Source: Planctomycetota bacterium
GTDB lineage: Bacteria > Planctomycetota > UBA1135
Direction: 5' to 3'
Assembly: GCA_018671175.1 (NCBI GenBank)
Contig: JABHIE010000031.1
Coordinates: 40,128-104,127, forward strand
Length of the DNA stretch: 64,000 bases
Made by a program: the position numbers and the translations under genes. Each line of letters opens with the position of its first letter. Within the stretch, counting starts at the first letter, position 1. This document shows, piece after piece, positions 36,795 to 48,737 of this stretch. A model generated the notes under the pieces. It did not search any database, was not told where the DNA came from, and worked only from the letters and a program-made list of their open reading frames with translations.

Positions 36795-37298
36795 ATGATT
36801 CGCATTCGCCCTCAGCAGGTCGGCGACGCCAAGCGTTTCTTTGAAATCTTGAACCATAAAGATTTCATTTACTTCCCTGTATCGATTCAGTCCATTGAAC
36901 AGGAAAAAGTATTCTTGCGCAAGGTCGTCCAAGATCGGAAAGAGGGCAAGGCTCTTGGCTGCAGCATTTTGTACCGCAAGCAAGTTGTGGGGGCGGTTGG
37001 TTTCCGTTTTCATCCCGAGCGCCGTTGTGTTGGCGAAATTGGTTATTTCATTGACCGCGCTTACTGGGGGCGAGGCTTTGCAACGAAAGCTTTGCAGTTA
37101 CTCGAACAAGAAGTCTTCGAAAAGCATGGCGTCCACCGAATTGAATTGCTGACGCTCAAGAAAAACAAAGCCAGCCAACGCGTTGCAGAAAAAGCAGGCT
37201 ACCAAAAGGAAGGCATCTCGCGCGGTGTGATTTTGCATGAGGGCAAGCATCAAGACGCGTATCTTTTCGCCAGGCTCAAGCCAGAAGAACGCGCTTGA
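36795..37298 (+). CDS. GNAT-family N-acetyltransferase (RimJ/RimL type)
   Basis: 167 residues from ATG 36795 (a GTG 6 bases upstream is possible). The acetyl-CoA loop appears as GYFIDRAYWGRGFATKAL, and the fold continues with HRIELLTLKKNKASQRVAEK and a KAGYQKEG block. This pattern is that of acetyltransferases acting on ribosomal proteins or small amines; the substrate is not predictable. It ends 25 bases before the next gene. Confidence 0.88.
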   Translation: MIRIRPQQVGDAKRFFEILNHKDFIYFPVSIQSIEQEKVFLRKVVQDRKEGKALGCSILYRKQVVGAVGFRFHPERRCVGEIGYFIDRAYWGRGFATKALQLLEQEVFEKHGVHRIELLTLKKNKASQRVAEKAGYQKEGISRGVILHEGKHQDAYLFARLKPEERA

Positions 37299-37311
37299 AT
37301 TCGTGCTGGGC

Positions 37312-37317
37312 TATCAT
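37312..37317 (+). promoter_or_regulatory. Candidate -10 box of the FG-GAP gene, leaderless spacing
   Basis: TATCAT ends exactly 6 bases before the ATG at 37324. Confidence 0.45.
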
Positions 37318-37323
37318 GCCTTT

Positions 37324-41677
<4,354 letters not shown>

Positions 41678-41696
41678 GCGTAATTTTCTTTCGGGC

Positions 41697-41702
41697 TATG
41701 AT
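41697..41702 (+). promoter_or_regulatory. Candidate -10 box of the DUF3795 gene, leaderless spacing
   Basis: TATGAT ends 7 bases before the ATG at 41710. It overlaps two earlier in-frame ATGs, which argues for 41710 as the true start. Confidence 0.45.
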
Positions 41703-41709
41703 GTCTCTC

Positions 41710-42057
41710 ATGGACATCAACAGAGCCTATGCGCCCGCTTGCGGGATTTACTGCGGTGATTGCGAATACCTTGGGAAGCAGTGCGAGGGCTGCGGTCTTG
41801 TGCAGGGCAAGCCCTTCTGGGCTGACCAGGTGCCGGGCGGAGTTTGCCCAATCCATGACTGCTGCTGTAACAAAAAAGAGTTAGAGCATTGTGGCCTTTG
41901 CCCCGACTTCCCCTGCAAGATTTTTACCGATCTGCGCGACCCCGGTATGTCTGACGAGGAATTCACAGAGTCGTTGAGCTCGCGCAAATGCGCACTTGCT
42001 ACGCGTACCGAAATTGGCACGGATATGTGGTTGATTGAAAAGGCTAAGCCTTCTTGA
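41710..42057 (+). CDS. DUF3795-family cysteine-rich protein
   Basis: 115 residues. DUF3795 proteins have an N-terminal ACGIYCGDC block and further Cys pairs; here CEGCG, CPIHDCCC and CGLCPDFPC follow, which suggests bound zinc or an iron-sulfur cluster. The function is unknown. Starts at 41698 and 41701 are in frame, but the -10-like box covers them, so 41710 (MDINRAYAPACG) is chosen. It is convergent with the PLP lyase, with a 6-base gap. Confidence 0.85.
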   Translation: MDINRAYAPACGIYCGDCEYLGKQCEGCGLVQGKPFWADQVPGGVCPIHDCCCNKKELEHCGLCPDFPCKIFTDLRDPGMSDEEFTESLSSRKCALATRTEIGTDMWLIEKAKPS

Positions 42058-42063
42058 TTTGGC

Positions 42064-43233
42064 TTAACTCAAAGCCTGCGACAAATCGTCAATCAAGTCG
42101 GCGACATCTTCAATGCCGACCGAAATGCGCATCAAGCCATCGGTGATTCCCGCGCCTTTGCGAGCCTCTTCCGAAACAATGCGATGCGTAAGGCCGGCGG
42201 GGTGCTGAATCAGCGAGTCGGTTGCGCCGAGACTGACGGCACTCGTAAACACTTTTACCTTGGCCAAAACCCGTGCAGCCACTTTGTAAGAACCGACCTC
42301 AAAAGCTAGGATACCGCCCGGCCCGGCCATTTGCGTGCCGACAAGCCCAGTCGGGTCATTGTCGCCATGGCCGGGGTAAAAGACCTCGCTGACAGCGGCG
42401 TGCTTGTCTAAAAACTCAACCAACTCGATTGCGTTTTCTTGTGCCTTGCGCACCCGTAAGGGCAAAGTGGGCATCGCGCGGTGAAGCAAGAACGCGCCGA
42501 GCGGATGCAAAACAGCACCGGTCAAAATACGCACCTGGCGAATCGGCGCGGCCCAATCTTCATTGCAGGCGACAAGGCCCGAAAGCACATCGCCGTGGCC
42601 ACCCAAATACTTGGTGCCGGAATGCAGCACCATGCTCGCGCCAAGCTTGGCGGGGTTTTGCAAAATTGGCGTCGCAAAAGTGTTGTCGACCACAACGGCA
42701 ACATCACCGGCCGCTTTGCATACGGCCGCAATATCAACCAACTGCAAAGTCGGGTTAGCCGGAGTTTCTACCCAAACCAGCGCGGTCTGCTCATCCACCA
42801 ACTCACTCACGGTTTCGGGCGTGGCCCATTTCATATCCCAACCGGTCAAGCCTGAAGCCAGCAAGTGATCCGTGCCGCCATAAAGCGGGCGGACGGCAAC
42901 CACATTGCTCTTGTCGGGGCATTTGATTTTTGCAGCCATCAAAATAGCCGTAACCGCAGCCATGCCGGATGCAAATGCAATCGCCGCATCCACGCCCTCG
43001 AGCGAAGCCAGCGCGCTTTCGTATCTCGCAACGGTCGGGTTGTAGAGCCGCGCATAAATCGGATTGGCGGCCGTGGCATCGCCAGCAGCAAGCGCGTCAA
43101 TGCTCGCAACCCCCTCATCTAAATCTGGCACGGGGTAAGTGCTCGACAAGTCAATGGGGGATGCATGCACGCCGAGCGAGACAAAATCTTCGCGGCCTGC
43201 ATGAACGGCTTGGGTGTCTGGGCGATGGGTCAT
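42064..43233 (-). CDS. Trans-sulfuration-type PLP lyase (Cys/Met metabolism family)
   Basis: 389 residues. The fold-type I Cys/Met metabolism signature is clear: YARLYNPTVARYESALASLE, FASGMAAVTA and the PLP lysine in HSGTKYLGGHGD near residue 208. It could be methionine gamma-lyase, cystathionine beta/gamma-lyase or a homoserine-derivative sulfhydrylase; sequence alone does not decide. An Lrp-family gene was probably its divergent neighbour, because a relic of the lrp start lies right in front. A TTTAAT box sits 7 bases before the ATG on the minus strand. Confidence 0.9.
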   Translation of the reverse strand: MTHRPDTQAVHAGREDFVSLGVHASPIDLSSTYPVPDLDEGVASIDALAAGDATAANPIYARLYNPTVARYESALASLEGVDAAIAFASGMAAVTAILMAAKIKCPDKSNVVAVRPLYGGTDHLLASGLTGWDMKWATPETVSELVDEQTALVWVETPANPTLQLVDIAAVCKAAGDVAVVVDNTFATPILQNPAKLGASMVLHSGTKYLGGHGDVLSGLVACNEDWAAPIRQVRILTGAVLHPLGAFLLHRAMPTLPLRVRKAQENAIELVEFLDKHAAVSEVFYPGHGDNDPTGLVGTQMAGPGGILAFEVGSYKVAARVLAKVKVFTSAVSLGATDSLIQHPAGLTHRIVSEEARKGAGITDGLMRISVGIEDVADLIDDLSQALS

Positions 43234-43258
43234 GCTATCTATTAAACCCGAAATCGGT

Positions 43259-43324
43259 TATTCTGCCCAGCGAATCATTTGCGTATAACATCCATGAAAA
43301 ACGACCTCGGCCGAATCGACTTCG
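43259..43324 (+). repeat. Direct repeat of the lrp promoter and start, copy A
   Basis: It matches 45153-45218. TATTCTG lies at the same 35-base distance from the ATG in both copies, TATAAC is shifted by two bases, and 33 bases around the start codon (43292-43324) match 45186-45218 with one difference. The middle has diverged. Confidence 0.75.
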
Positions 43325-43338
43325 TTTTAATCGAGTGA
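43294..43338 (+). pseudogene. Relic of the 5' end of an lrp gene
   Basis: The ATG opens a 14-codon frame, MKNDLGRIDFVLIE-stop, against MKNDLDRIDFAILQ in the intact lrp at 45188. Homology stops at about base 43324. It marks where an lrp copy once began, next to the divergent lyase gene. Confidence 0.7.
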
Positions 43339-43381
43339 TTTTCGAACAGATGGCGGCATCGCGCTTTGCGTTGAACTTCAA

Positions 43382-43399
43382 TGTGTGTGTGGGGGGGGG
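43382..43399 (+). repeat. TG-repeat and G9 tract upstream of a secreted-protein gene
   Basis: (TG)4-T followed by nine G lies two bases before the TATACT box of the gene at 43414. A TTGAAC at 43371-43376 could be the -35, leaving the tract inside the promoter spacer. Confidence 0.6.
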
Positions 43400-43401
43400 C
43401 T

Positions 43402-43407
43402 TATACT
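43402..43407 (+). promoter_or_regulatory. Candidate -10 box of the Cys-rich secreted protein, leaderless spacing
   Basis: TATACT ends exactly 6 bases before the ATG at 43414. Confidence 0.5.
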
Positions 43408-43413
43408 GCACGT

Positions 43414-43719
43414 ATGTTAAAACGATGTCGAACTTTTTCTTTACTGTTATGCAGTGTTTTCTTACTGAGCGCCTTCCCACAGCAAGGCGTCGACCCCACG
43501 CCTACCGAATGTTGGGAGCAATACAATGTCTGCATGCAGGACTGCTTTAATCAAAGGGTGCGCAATTATAAAACGTGTCGAGATGACCATTGCTCTTGGT
43601 GGAGCGGGTGTGACCAAGAAGAGCTTTCGGACTGTATCTCTGACGCCCGGGAAACTATGGATGCCTGCCAAGAAGCATGCGTTGCGATTCGAGATTTGTG
43701 CCTTGCTGGTAATAATTGA
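43414..43719 (+). CDS. Small secreted cysteine-rich protein
   Basis: 101 residues with a signal peptide (TFSLLLCSVFLLSAFPQQG). The mature part has ten Cys in about 78 residues, spaced as CX6CX3C and similar pairs, which suggests a disulfide-knotted, helical exported protein. No family is recognised. Its stop overlaps the next start (TGATG), so the pair is co-translated. A G9/TG tract sits in its promoter. The pair lies in a segment flanked by a direct repeat of the lrp start, so it was probably acquired. Confidence 0.7.
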   Translation: MLKRCRTFSLLLCSVFLLSAFPQQGVDPTPTECWEQYNVCMQDCFNQRVRNYKTCRDDHCSWWSGCDQEELSDCISDARETMDACQEACVAIRDLCLAGNN

Positions 43720-45143
43720 TGCATCGCCTTATTCTTATTCTATTTGCTTTAGTGGGCATTGCAGTTCTTGCTTGGCAATACGATGTGTCGCCCGAGGCGC
43801 ATTTGAGTGCGCGCTCAGGTCTTCTAGATGCTCAGGCCGAGCCGCTAGCTCACTCCATTCTTCCTGAGCGGGTCAAACTTTCGCCCAGTGTGCAGGGCGA
43901 GGCGCCCCAGCTCGATGCGTCGTCACCCAAGCCTTTATTGATAGGCACGACTGATTATTGGGCTGATTTTGTATTACTTGTGCAAGTCGCTAGTGATGAA
44001 CTTGGGTGGGATATGTTCGACAATGGCGACCCTAGTCTCGATCCAATTCAAAAGCGAATTTCTCGTTTTTCAGCATCTCACGCTTGCCCTGGATTGCCCA
44101 ATAAAAAGTGGGTGCTTGAGCACTTGCAGCCTTTACCCCAAGCGCTTGTTTTCGCTTTCGCGAAAGAAGTACAGCCTTTTCTTTGGGAAGACTGGGCGCT
44201 GTCTTTTCTTGAGGGCACGGGCTTTCCGCCTCAAGGTGTAAGGCTTGGTTTGATGTATGGGATCATGTCTCAGCCCCGGGGGCAAGTTGACCTTGCCGAA
44301 ATGCAGCAACACCTTTTTGGCGGTTGGCCTTTCCTGACTGGGCGGCTTGGGCGTGTCACTCACCCCTCTTTTCTTGCTTTGGCTGAGCGAGTTCTTGAGC
44401 AGGTGCCGCAAAAATCGGCCTTGGCTTTCGTTGAGGTGAATTTGGCCGCTCTGATGATTTCTGCTCGTTATGGTTCAGATTCTAGCGTGCGCGATAGGCT
44501 GGATTGCGCTCTGTATCGGGAGTGTAGCAGCCTCGAATATGTGCACCTTGCGGCTCTCCTTGGCCTCACATCTTGGGGAGAGCTTGATCCGCGTTCGGTC
44601 TATGAATTATTGCTCGAGCTGCTGAGTGTGCGAGAATATAGGTGGCTCCCTGCTTTATATGATTGGGGTAAGCCATTTTTCGAGCGATACTCAGAGGGCG
44701 AAGGCGATATGTTCTTCAGCATATTGCAGATGATGAAGCAGCAGCATATTTCTTTGGAAATGAGCGTGGTTTGCCGTGAGCGCATCCTGCAAGGCGAAGA
44801 GGGGCAAGATTTAGATTTTCTAAATCAGGTCGCAAAGTTCATCGCCGATCCAGAGTCGGAAGTCTTGACGCATACCTTGATTTTGCCTGATCTCTGTCGC
44901 GCTGGGCGGTTCCTGGAGACTCAGGTAATCGTCGAAGAGATGTTGTGGGCAGGTCATTCGGCTGCGGGGCTTTCGCTCGATACGCTTGCAGCAGCAATTT
45001 TGCAAGATGATTGGTTATCTAAGAAGCCTGATGGCGAGAGGCTTGAGGCTATGTTGAGAGACCTTGCCTCTTCGCTGCCAGAAGGCGACTCGCGTCTTGA
45101 GTCAATTGAGGCTGGGCTGCGCTTATTGTCAAGGCGACCATAA
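43719..45143 (+). CDS. Membrane-anchored protein of unknown function
   Basis: 474 residues. It has an N-terminal membrane anchor or signal (LILILFALVGIAVLAW) without a lipobox, then a helical, soluble domain of about 400 residues rich in Leu, Glu and Trp, without metal motifs or recognisable catalytic residues. The helix-rich pattern may be a tetratricopeptide-like solenoid, but no clear repeat unit could be read. ATG 43719 shares the last base of the previous stop. It is cargo of the repeat-bounded segment together with the Cys-rich protein, which could be its partner in the periplasm. Confidence 0.7.
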   Translation: MHRLILILFALVGIAVLAWQYDVSPEAHLSARSGLLDAQAEPLAHSILPERVKLSPSVQGEAPQLDASSPKPLLIGTTDYWADFVLLVQVASDELGWDMFDNGDPSLDPIQKRISRFSASHACPGLPNKKWVLEHLQPLPQALVFAFAKEVQPFLWEDWALSFLEGTGFPPQGVRLGLMYGIMSQPRGQVDLAEMQQHLFGGWPFLTGRLGRVTHPSFLALAERVLEQVPQKSALAFVEVNLAALMISARYGSDSSVRDRLDCALYRECSSLEYVHLAALLGLTSWGELDPRSVYELLLELLSVREYRWLPALYDWGKPFFERYSEGEGDMFFSILQMMKQQHISLEMSVVCRERILQGEEGQDLDFLNQVAKFIADPESEVLTHTLILPDLCRAGRFLETQVIVEEMLWAGHSAAGLSLDTLAAAILQDDWLSKKPDGERLEAMLRDLASSLPEGDSRLESIEAGLRLLSRRP

Positions 45144-45152
45144 ATAGGCGTG

Positions 45153-45218
45153 TATTCTGTGTAGGGCGGAAAAACGCTCTATAACCCATGAAAAACGACC
45201 TCGACCGAATCGACTTCG
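45153..45218 (+). repeat. Direct repeat of the lrp promoter and start, copy B
   Basis: This is the functional copy, at the start of the intact lrp gene. It is the partner of 43259-43324 and closes the 1.9-kb segment on its right side. Confidence 0.75.
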
Positions 45219-45661
45219 CCATTTTGCAAGAATTGCAGAATGATGCGCGCCTTCCGAATAAACAACTCGCGTCTCGCGTGGGGCTTGCCCCATCTAGTTG
45301 CTTTGCGCGGGTCAAGCGGTTGACCGAAGAGGGCGTCCTTAAGGGCGCCCATGCCGAGGTGGATATGGCTGCTCTCGGAATTGGGCTTCAGGCCATGATT
45401 CATGTGCGGCTGGCCCGACATTCGCGCGAGCAGGTCGAAGACTTTGCTGAGCACGCTCTTGCTTTGCCGGAAGTTGTCGCGCTAAGCCATGTAGCTGGGG
45501 CGTATGACTATCTCGTGCAGGTTGCCGTCCGCGATGCCGACCATCTGCGTGACCTCGCCCTCGACGCTTTCACCGCGCGCAAAGAGGTGGAGCATCTTGA
45601 GACGCATCTTCTTTTCGCTCACACGCGCAAGCCTGTTATGCCTTGCTTGATGTTGTCATAA
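45188..45661 (+). CDS. Lrp/AsnC-family transcription regulator
   Basis: 157 residues. The N-terminal winged helix (DRIDFAILQELQNDARLPNK, then LASRVGLAPSSCFARVKRL) is followed by the RAM ligand-binding domain (SHVAGAYDYLVQVAVRDADH). Lrp-type proteins form octamers and respond to amino acids. The relic of its start beside the divergent lyase suggests that the lyase gene was its original neighbour and perhaps its target. TATAAC lies only two bases before the ATG, so the working promoter is unclear. Confidence 0.93.
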   Translation: MKNDLDRIDFAILQELQNDARLPNKQLASRVGLAPSSCFARVKRLTEEGVLKGAHAEVDMAALGIGLQAMIHVRLARHSREQVEDFAEHALALPEVVALSHVAGAYDYLVQVAVRDADHLRDLALDAFTARKEVEHLETHLLFAHTRKPVMPCLMLS

Positions 45662-45662
45662 T
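45657..45662 (+). promoter_or_regulatory. Candidate -10 box of ccoNO, leaderless spacing
   Basis: CATAAT ends exactly 6 bases before the ATG at 45669 and overlaps the lrp stop codon. No FNR-type palindrome was seen nearby. Confidence 0.45.
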
Positions 45663-45668
45663 ATCGCT

Positions 45669-47993
45669 ATGAGTTCATCAGACACTTCGGCTTCGTCAGG
45701 TGTAGAGCGGTTTGCTTATGACGATGCAATCGTCCGCAAATTCGCTTTCGCCACAGTCCTTTGGGGGTTTGTTGGCATGTTGGTGGGTGTCATCATCGCC
45801 CTTCAACTTGCCGAGCCTTGGTTCAATCGCTTTGGTCTTGAGGCCGGATGGTTAAAGATTCTGTCTTTCGGTCGCCTGCGCCCTCTCCACACCAACGCGG
45901 TGATTTTTGCATTCTCTGGCAATGCTATTTTTACGGGCTGTTATTACTCTAGCCAACGCCTTCTCAAAACGCGGATGTTCTCTGACGCGCTTAGCCGCAT
46001 TCACTTTTGGGGTTGGCAAGCGATCATTGTTGCGGCGGCGATTACTTTGCCATTGGGCTTTACTCAAGGCCGCGAATACGCAGAGCTTGAATGGCCTATT
46101 GACATCGCAATCGCCTTGGTTTGGGTTGTGTTCGCAATCAACTTTTTCGGCACGATGGCGAAACGCCGCGAAAAGCACCTTTATGTCGCGATTTGGTTCT
46201 TTGTGGCCTCCATCCTGGCCGTGGCCGTCTTGCATATCTTTAACAATATCTGGGTTGTCGCTGGCCCGATGAAGTCTTATTCCGTTTACGCAGGCGTGCA
46301 AGACGCGTTCATGCAATGGTGGTATGGGCACAATGCCGTGGCGTTTTTCTTGACGACGCCGTTCTTGGGCTTGATGTATTACTTCTTACCCAAGGCCGCC
46401 AACCGACCGGTCTTTAGCTATCGCCTTTCCATTATTCACTTTTGGTCATTGGTGTTTATCTACCTCTGGGCTGGTCCACACCACTTACATTACACAGCTC
46501 TCCCCGAGTGGGCCTCAACCCTCGGCATGTTGTTCTCAATCATGCTCTGGATGCCATCCTGGGGTGGCATGCTCAACGGCTTGCTTACTTTGCGAGGTGC
46601 CTGGGATCGTGTAGCGAAAGATCCCGTCCTGAAGTTCTTTGTCGTGGGGGTCACCTTTTATGGCATGTCGACATTCGAGGGTCCTTTGCTTTCGATTAAG
46701 GCGGTCAATTCGCTCAGCCACTACACAGACTGGACGATTGCTCATGTTCATGCTGGTGCGCTTGGCTGGAATGGCTTTATTACTTTCGGCATGCTTTATT
46801 GGCTTGCTCCGCGTTTGTTTCAGACGAAAGGCATGGCCAAGCCCAAGTGGGCCGAGCTGCATTTTTGGCTTGGAACGATTGGCATTTTGCTTTATATCAT
46901 TGCCATATACGGCGCAGGTTTGACGCAGGGTTTGATGTGGCGTGATTTCAACCCAGACGGCACGCTGGCTTACCCTGATTTCATGGAGACGGTCAGTATT
47001 CTCATCCCGATGTATTGGGTGCGAGTGATTGGTGGCACGCTCTATCTCGCGGGTGTGGTGCTTTCACTGTTTAACTTTGTGATGACCTGGAAGATGCGTC
47101 CGGCTAAATATGCCGAGAGCATGGGTGAAGCCCCTCCATTGGTTCTTGATAAAACGCCTATGCCAGCGGAACACAAGCCCGTTACACCTCTGTTTTGGGG
47201 TGGCATTGCTTTGACTGGCGTTGCGGGGGCAGCCGCTTTAGTTCCTGGCATCACCGATAGCGACACGATCTCAAGTCTTTTGACCCTAGTCGCTGGCATT
47301 GGCCTGACGGTCATGACGCTTGAAATTTTTGGGCGTCTCCAGTGGCACCGATGGCTTGAGGCGCGTGCAATGCGTTTCACTATTTGGGTTACTCTCTCGA
47401 TCGCGGCTGCATCTTTGTTTGAAATCATTCCGCTCTTTGCAATTGAGGCCAATGTCCCGACCATTGCAAGCGTCAAGCCTTACACGCCGCTTGAACTTTA
47501 TGGTCGCGATATATACCTCGAAGAGGGGTGCTACAACTGCCACTCTCAAATGGTGAGGCCCTTGCGTTTTGAAACCGAGCGTTTTGGTGAGTATTCCAAG
47601 GCGGGCGAGTTTGTTTATGACCATCCGTTCCAGTGGGGCTCGCGCCGCATTGGCCCAGATTTGCACCGAGAGGGCGTTTTGAAGCCATCTGCGCTTTGGC
47701 ACCTCCGCCACATGAATAACCCGCGTGATACTTCATCTGATTCCATCATGCCCGCTTACCCGCATTTGCTTACGGAAGACACGCCCTATTCTGTCATTCC
47801 TACGCGTATTCGCGCGATGGCCTTCTTGGGTGTGCCTTACGATGATGTGAAAGAGGGCGACCTTTCCATTGTCGCTGCCAAGGTGCAGGCACAGTTGATC
47901 GAAAAAGAAATGGGCGCCGACGGTGCCGGCTTAGCCGACAAAAAGATCACAGCCATGATTGCTTATCTAAAACGACTCGGTACTGACATTTAA
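45669..47993 (+). CDS. ccoNO: cbb3-type cytochrome c oxidase, fused CcoN-CcoO
   Basis: 774 residues joining the catalytic subunit and the mono-heme subunit. The CcoN part (about 1-480) has 12 membrane helices and heme/copper ligand His in RLRPLHTNAVIF, WYGHNAVAFFLT, WAGPHHLHYTALP and HVHAGALGWNG. A linker with two further helices leads to the CcoO part (about 560-774) with the heme c site EEGCYNCHSQMVRPL and Met in SDSIMPAYPHLL. It reduces O2 with high affinity and pumps protons. The fusion is also known from Bacteroidota and Planctomycetota. It is first in a full cco assembly operon. Confidence 0.95.
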   Translation: MSSSDTSASSGVERFAYDDAIVRKFAFATVLWGFVGMLVGVIIALQLAEPWFNRFGLEAGWLKILSFGRLRPLHTNAVIFAFSGNAIFTGCYYSSQRLLKTRMFSDALSRIHFWGWQAIIVAAAITLPLGFTQGREYAELEWPIDIAIALVWVVFAINFFGTMAKRREKHLYVAIWFFVASILAVAVLHIFNNIWVVAGPMKSYSVYAGVQDAFMQWWYGHNAVAFFLTTPFLGLMYYFLPKAANRPVFSYRLSIIHFWSLVFIYLWAGPHHLHYTALPEWASTLGMLFSIMLWMPSWGGMLNGLLTLRGAWDRVAKDPVLKFFVVGVTFYGMSTFEGPLLSIKAVNSLSHYTDWTIAHVHAGALGWNGFITFGMLYWLAPRLFQTKGMAKPKWAELHFWLGTIGILLYIIAIYGAGLTQGLMWRDFNPDGTLAYPDFMETVSILIPMYWVRVIGGTLYLAGVVLSLFNFVMTWKMRPAKYAESMGEAPPLVLDKTPMPAEHKPVTPLFWGGIALTGVAGAAALVPGITDSDTISSLLTLVAGIGLTVMTLEIFGRLQWHRWLEARAMRFTIWVTLSIAAASLFEIIPLFAIEANVPTIASVKPYTPLELYGRDIYLEEGCYNCHSQMVRPLRFETERFGEYSKAGEFVYDHPFQWGSRRIGPDLHREGVLKPSALWHLRHMNNPRDTSSDSIMPAYPHLLTEDTPYSVIPTRIRAMAFLGVPYDDVKEGDLSIVAAKVQAQLIEKEMGADGAGLADKKITAMIAYLKRLGTDI

Positions 47994-47994
47994 A

Positions 47995-48150
47995 ATGAAT
48001 ACTCTTCTCATTCATTCCAAAGAGATTGCTCTCGGCTTTTTCATGCTGTTCTTTTTCGCAGTGCTGGCCTGGGTCTTTCTCCTTAACCCGCGCCAGCGCT
48101 TTGACGCTGATGCGCAACTTCCATTCCAAGACAAGGAGGAAGCACGATGA
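47995..48150 (+). CDS. ccoQ: cbb3 oxidase small subunit CcoQ
   Basis: 51 residues, MNTLLIHSKEIALGFFMLFF onwards: one membrane helix, then the typical LNPRQRFDADAQLPF tail of CcoQ/FixQ. It begins two bases after the ccoNO stop, and its TGA overlaps the ccoP ATG. It stabilises CcoP in the oxidase. Size, sequence and position all fit. Confidence 0.9.
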   Translation: MNTLLIHSKEIALGFFMLFFFAVLAWVFLLNPRQRFDADAQLPFQDKEEAR

Positions 48151-48737
48151 ACGAACCACTTCATCAAGATTCGACCGAGCCTGAGCTTACCGATCACAGT
48201 TATGACGGCATCCAAGAATTTGATAATCCTCTACCCGGTTGGTGGAAATTAGTTTTTTGGGGGTCATTGGTCTTCAGTGTTGGCTATTGGGGCTGGTTTC
48301 ATATATGGCCTGGGCAGAGCATCATCGCGGCCTATGAAGCTGATATGGCCGCTCATGCTCCAGTCGAGCCTGAAACACCGCTGCTTGCCGATGAGGCAAC
48401 GATTCTAGCCCTCATGGCTGACCCCGTCGCAATGGAAAAAGCTAAGGCGCAATTCACTCTTTGCGGTGCTTGCCATCTCTCAGATGGCGGTGGTCTCGTG
48501 GGCCCTAATTTGACAGACGACCAATATCTCCGCATAAATGCACTCGTTGATTTTGTTCCAATTATCCGTGATGGCATCCCCGAAAAGGGCATGACCGCGG
48601 GTGCGATTAATGGGCTGAAAACACAAGCAGACATCATTCGGATGGCTGCCTATGTGGCCACACTCCGAGGCACAACGCCTGCGACTCCAAAAGCGGCCGA
48701 AGGGGAAGTCATCCCAGCTTGGCCATCGCATGAGTGA
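48147..48737 (+). CDS. ccoP: cbb3 oxidase CcoP subunit, monoheme form
   Basis: 196 residues, well below the roughly 300 of diheme CcoP. The N-terminal signature YDGIQEFDNPLPGWW and one membrane helix are normal. Only one heme c site, LCGACHLSDGGGLVGPNL, is present, with Met in GMTAGAING as probable axial ligand. The second cytochrome domain is missing without signs of a frameshift. It accepts electrons from a soluble donor or from CcoO. It overlaps ccoQ and ccoG. Confidence 0.93.
   Translation: MNEPLHQDSTEPELTDHSYDGIQEFDNPLPGWWKLVFWGSLVFSVGYWGWFHIWPGQSIIAAYEADMAAHAPVEPETPLLADEATILALMADPVAMEKAKAQFTLCGACHLSDGGGLVGPNLTDDQYLRINALVDFVPIIRDGIPEKGMTAGAINGLKTQADIIRMAAYVATLRGTTPATPKAAEGEVIPAWPSHE

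Noticed and set aside
43294..43338. 14-codon ORF as a regulatory leader peptide
   Set aside because: Its sequence is simply the start of lrp with one change; it has no run of regulatory codons and no attenuator follows.
47093..47560. Missing separate ccoO gene
   Set aside because: CcoO is present as the C-terminal part of the fused protein, including its heme c motif.
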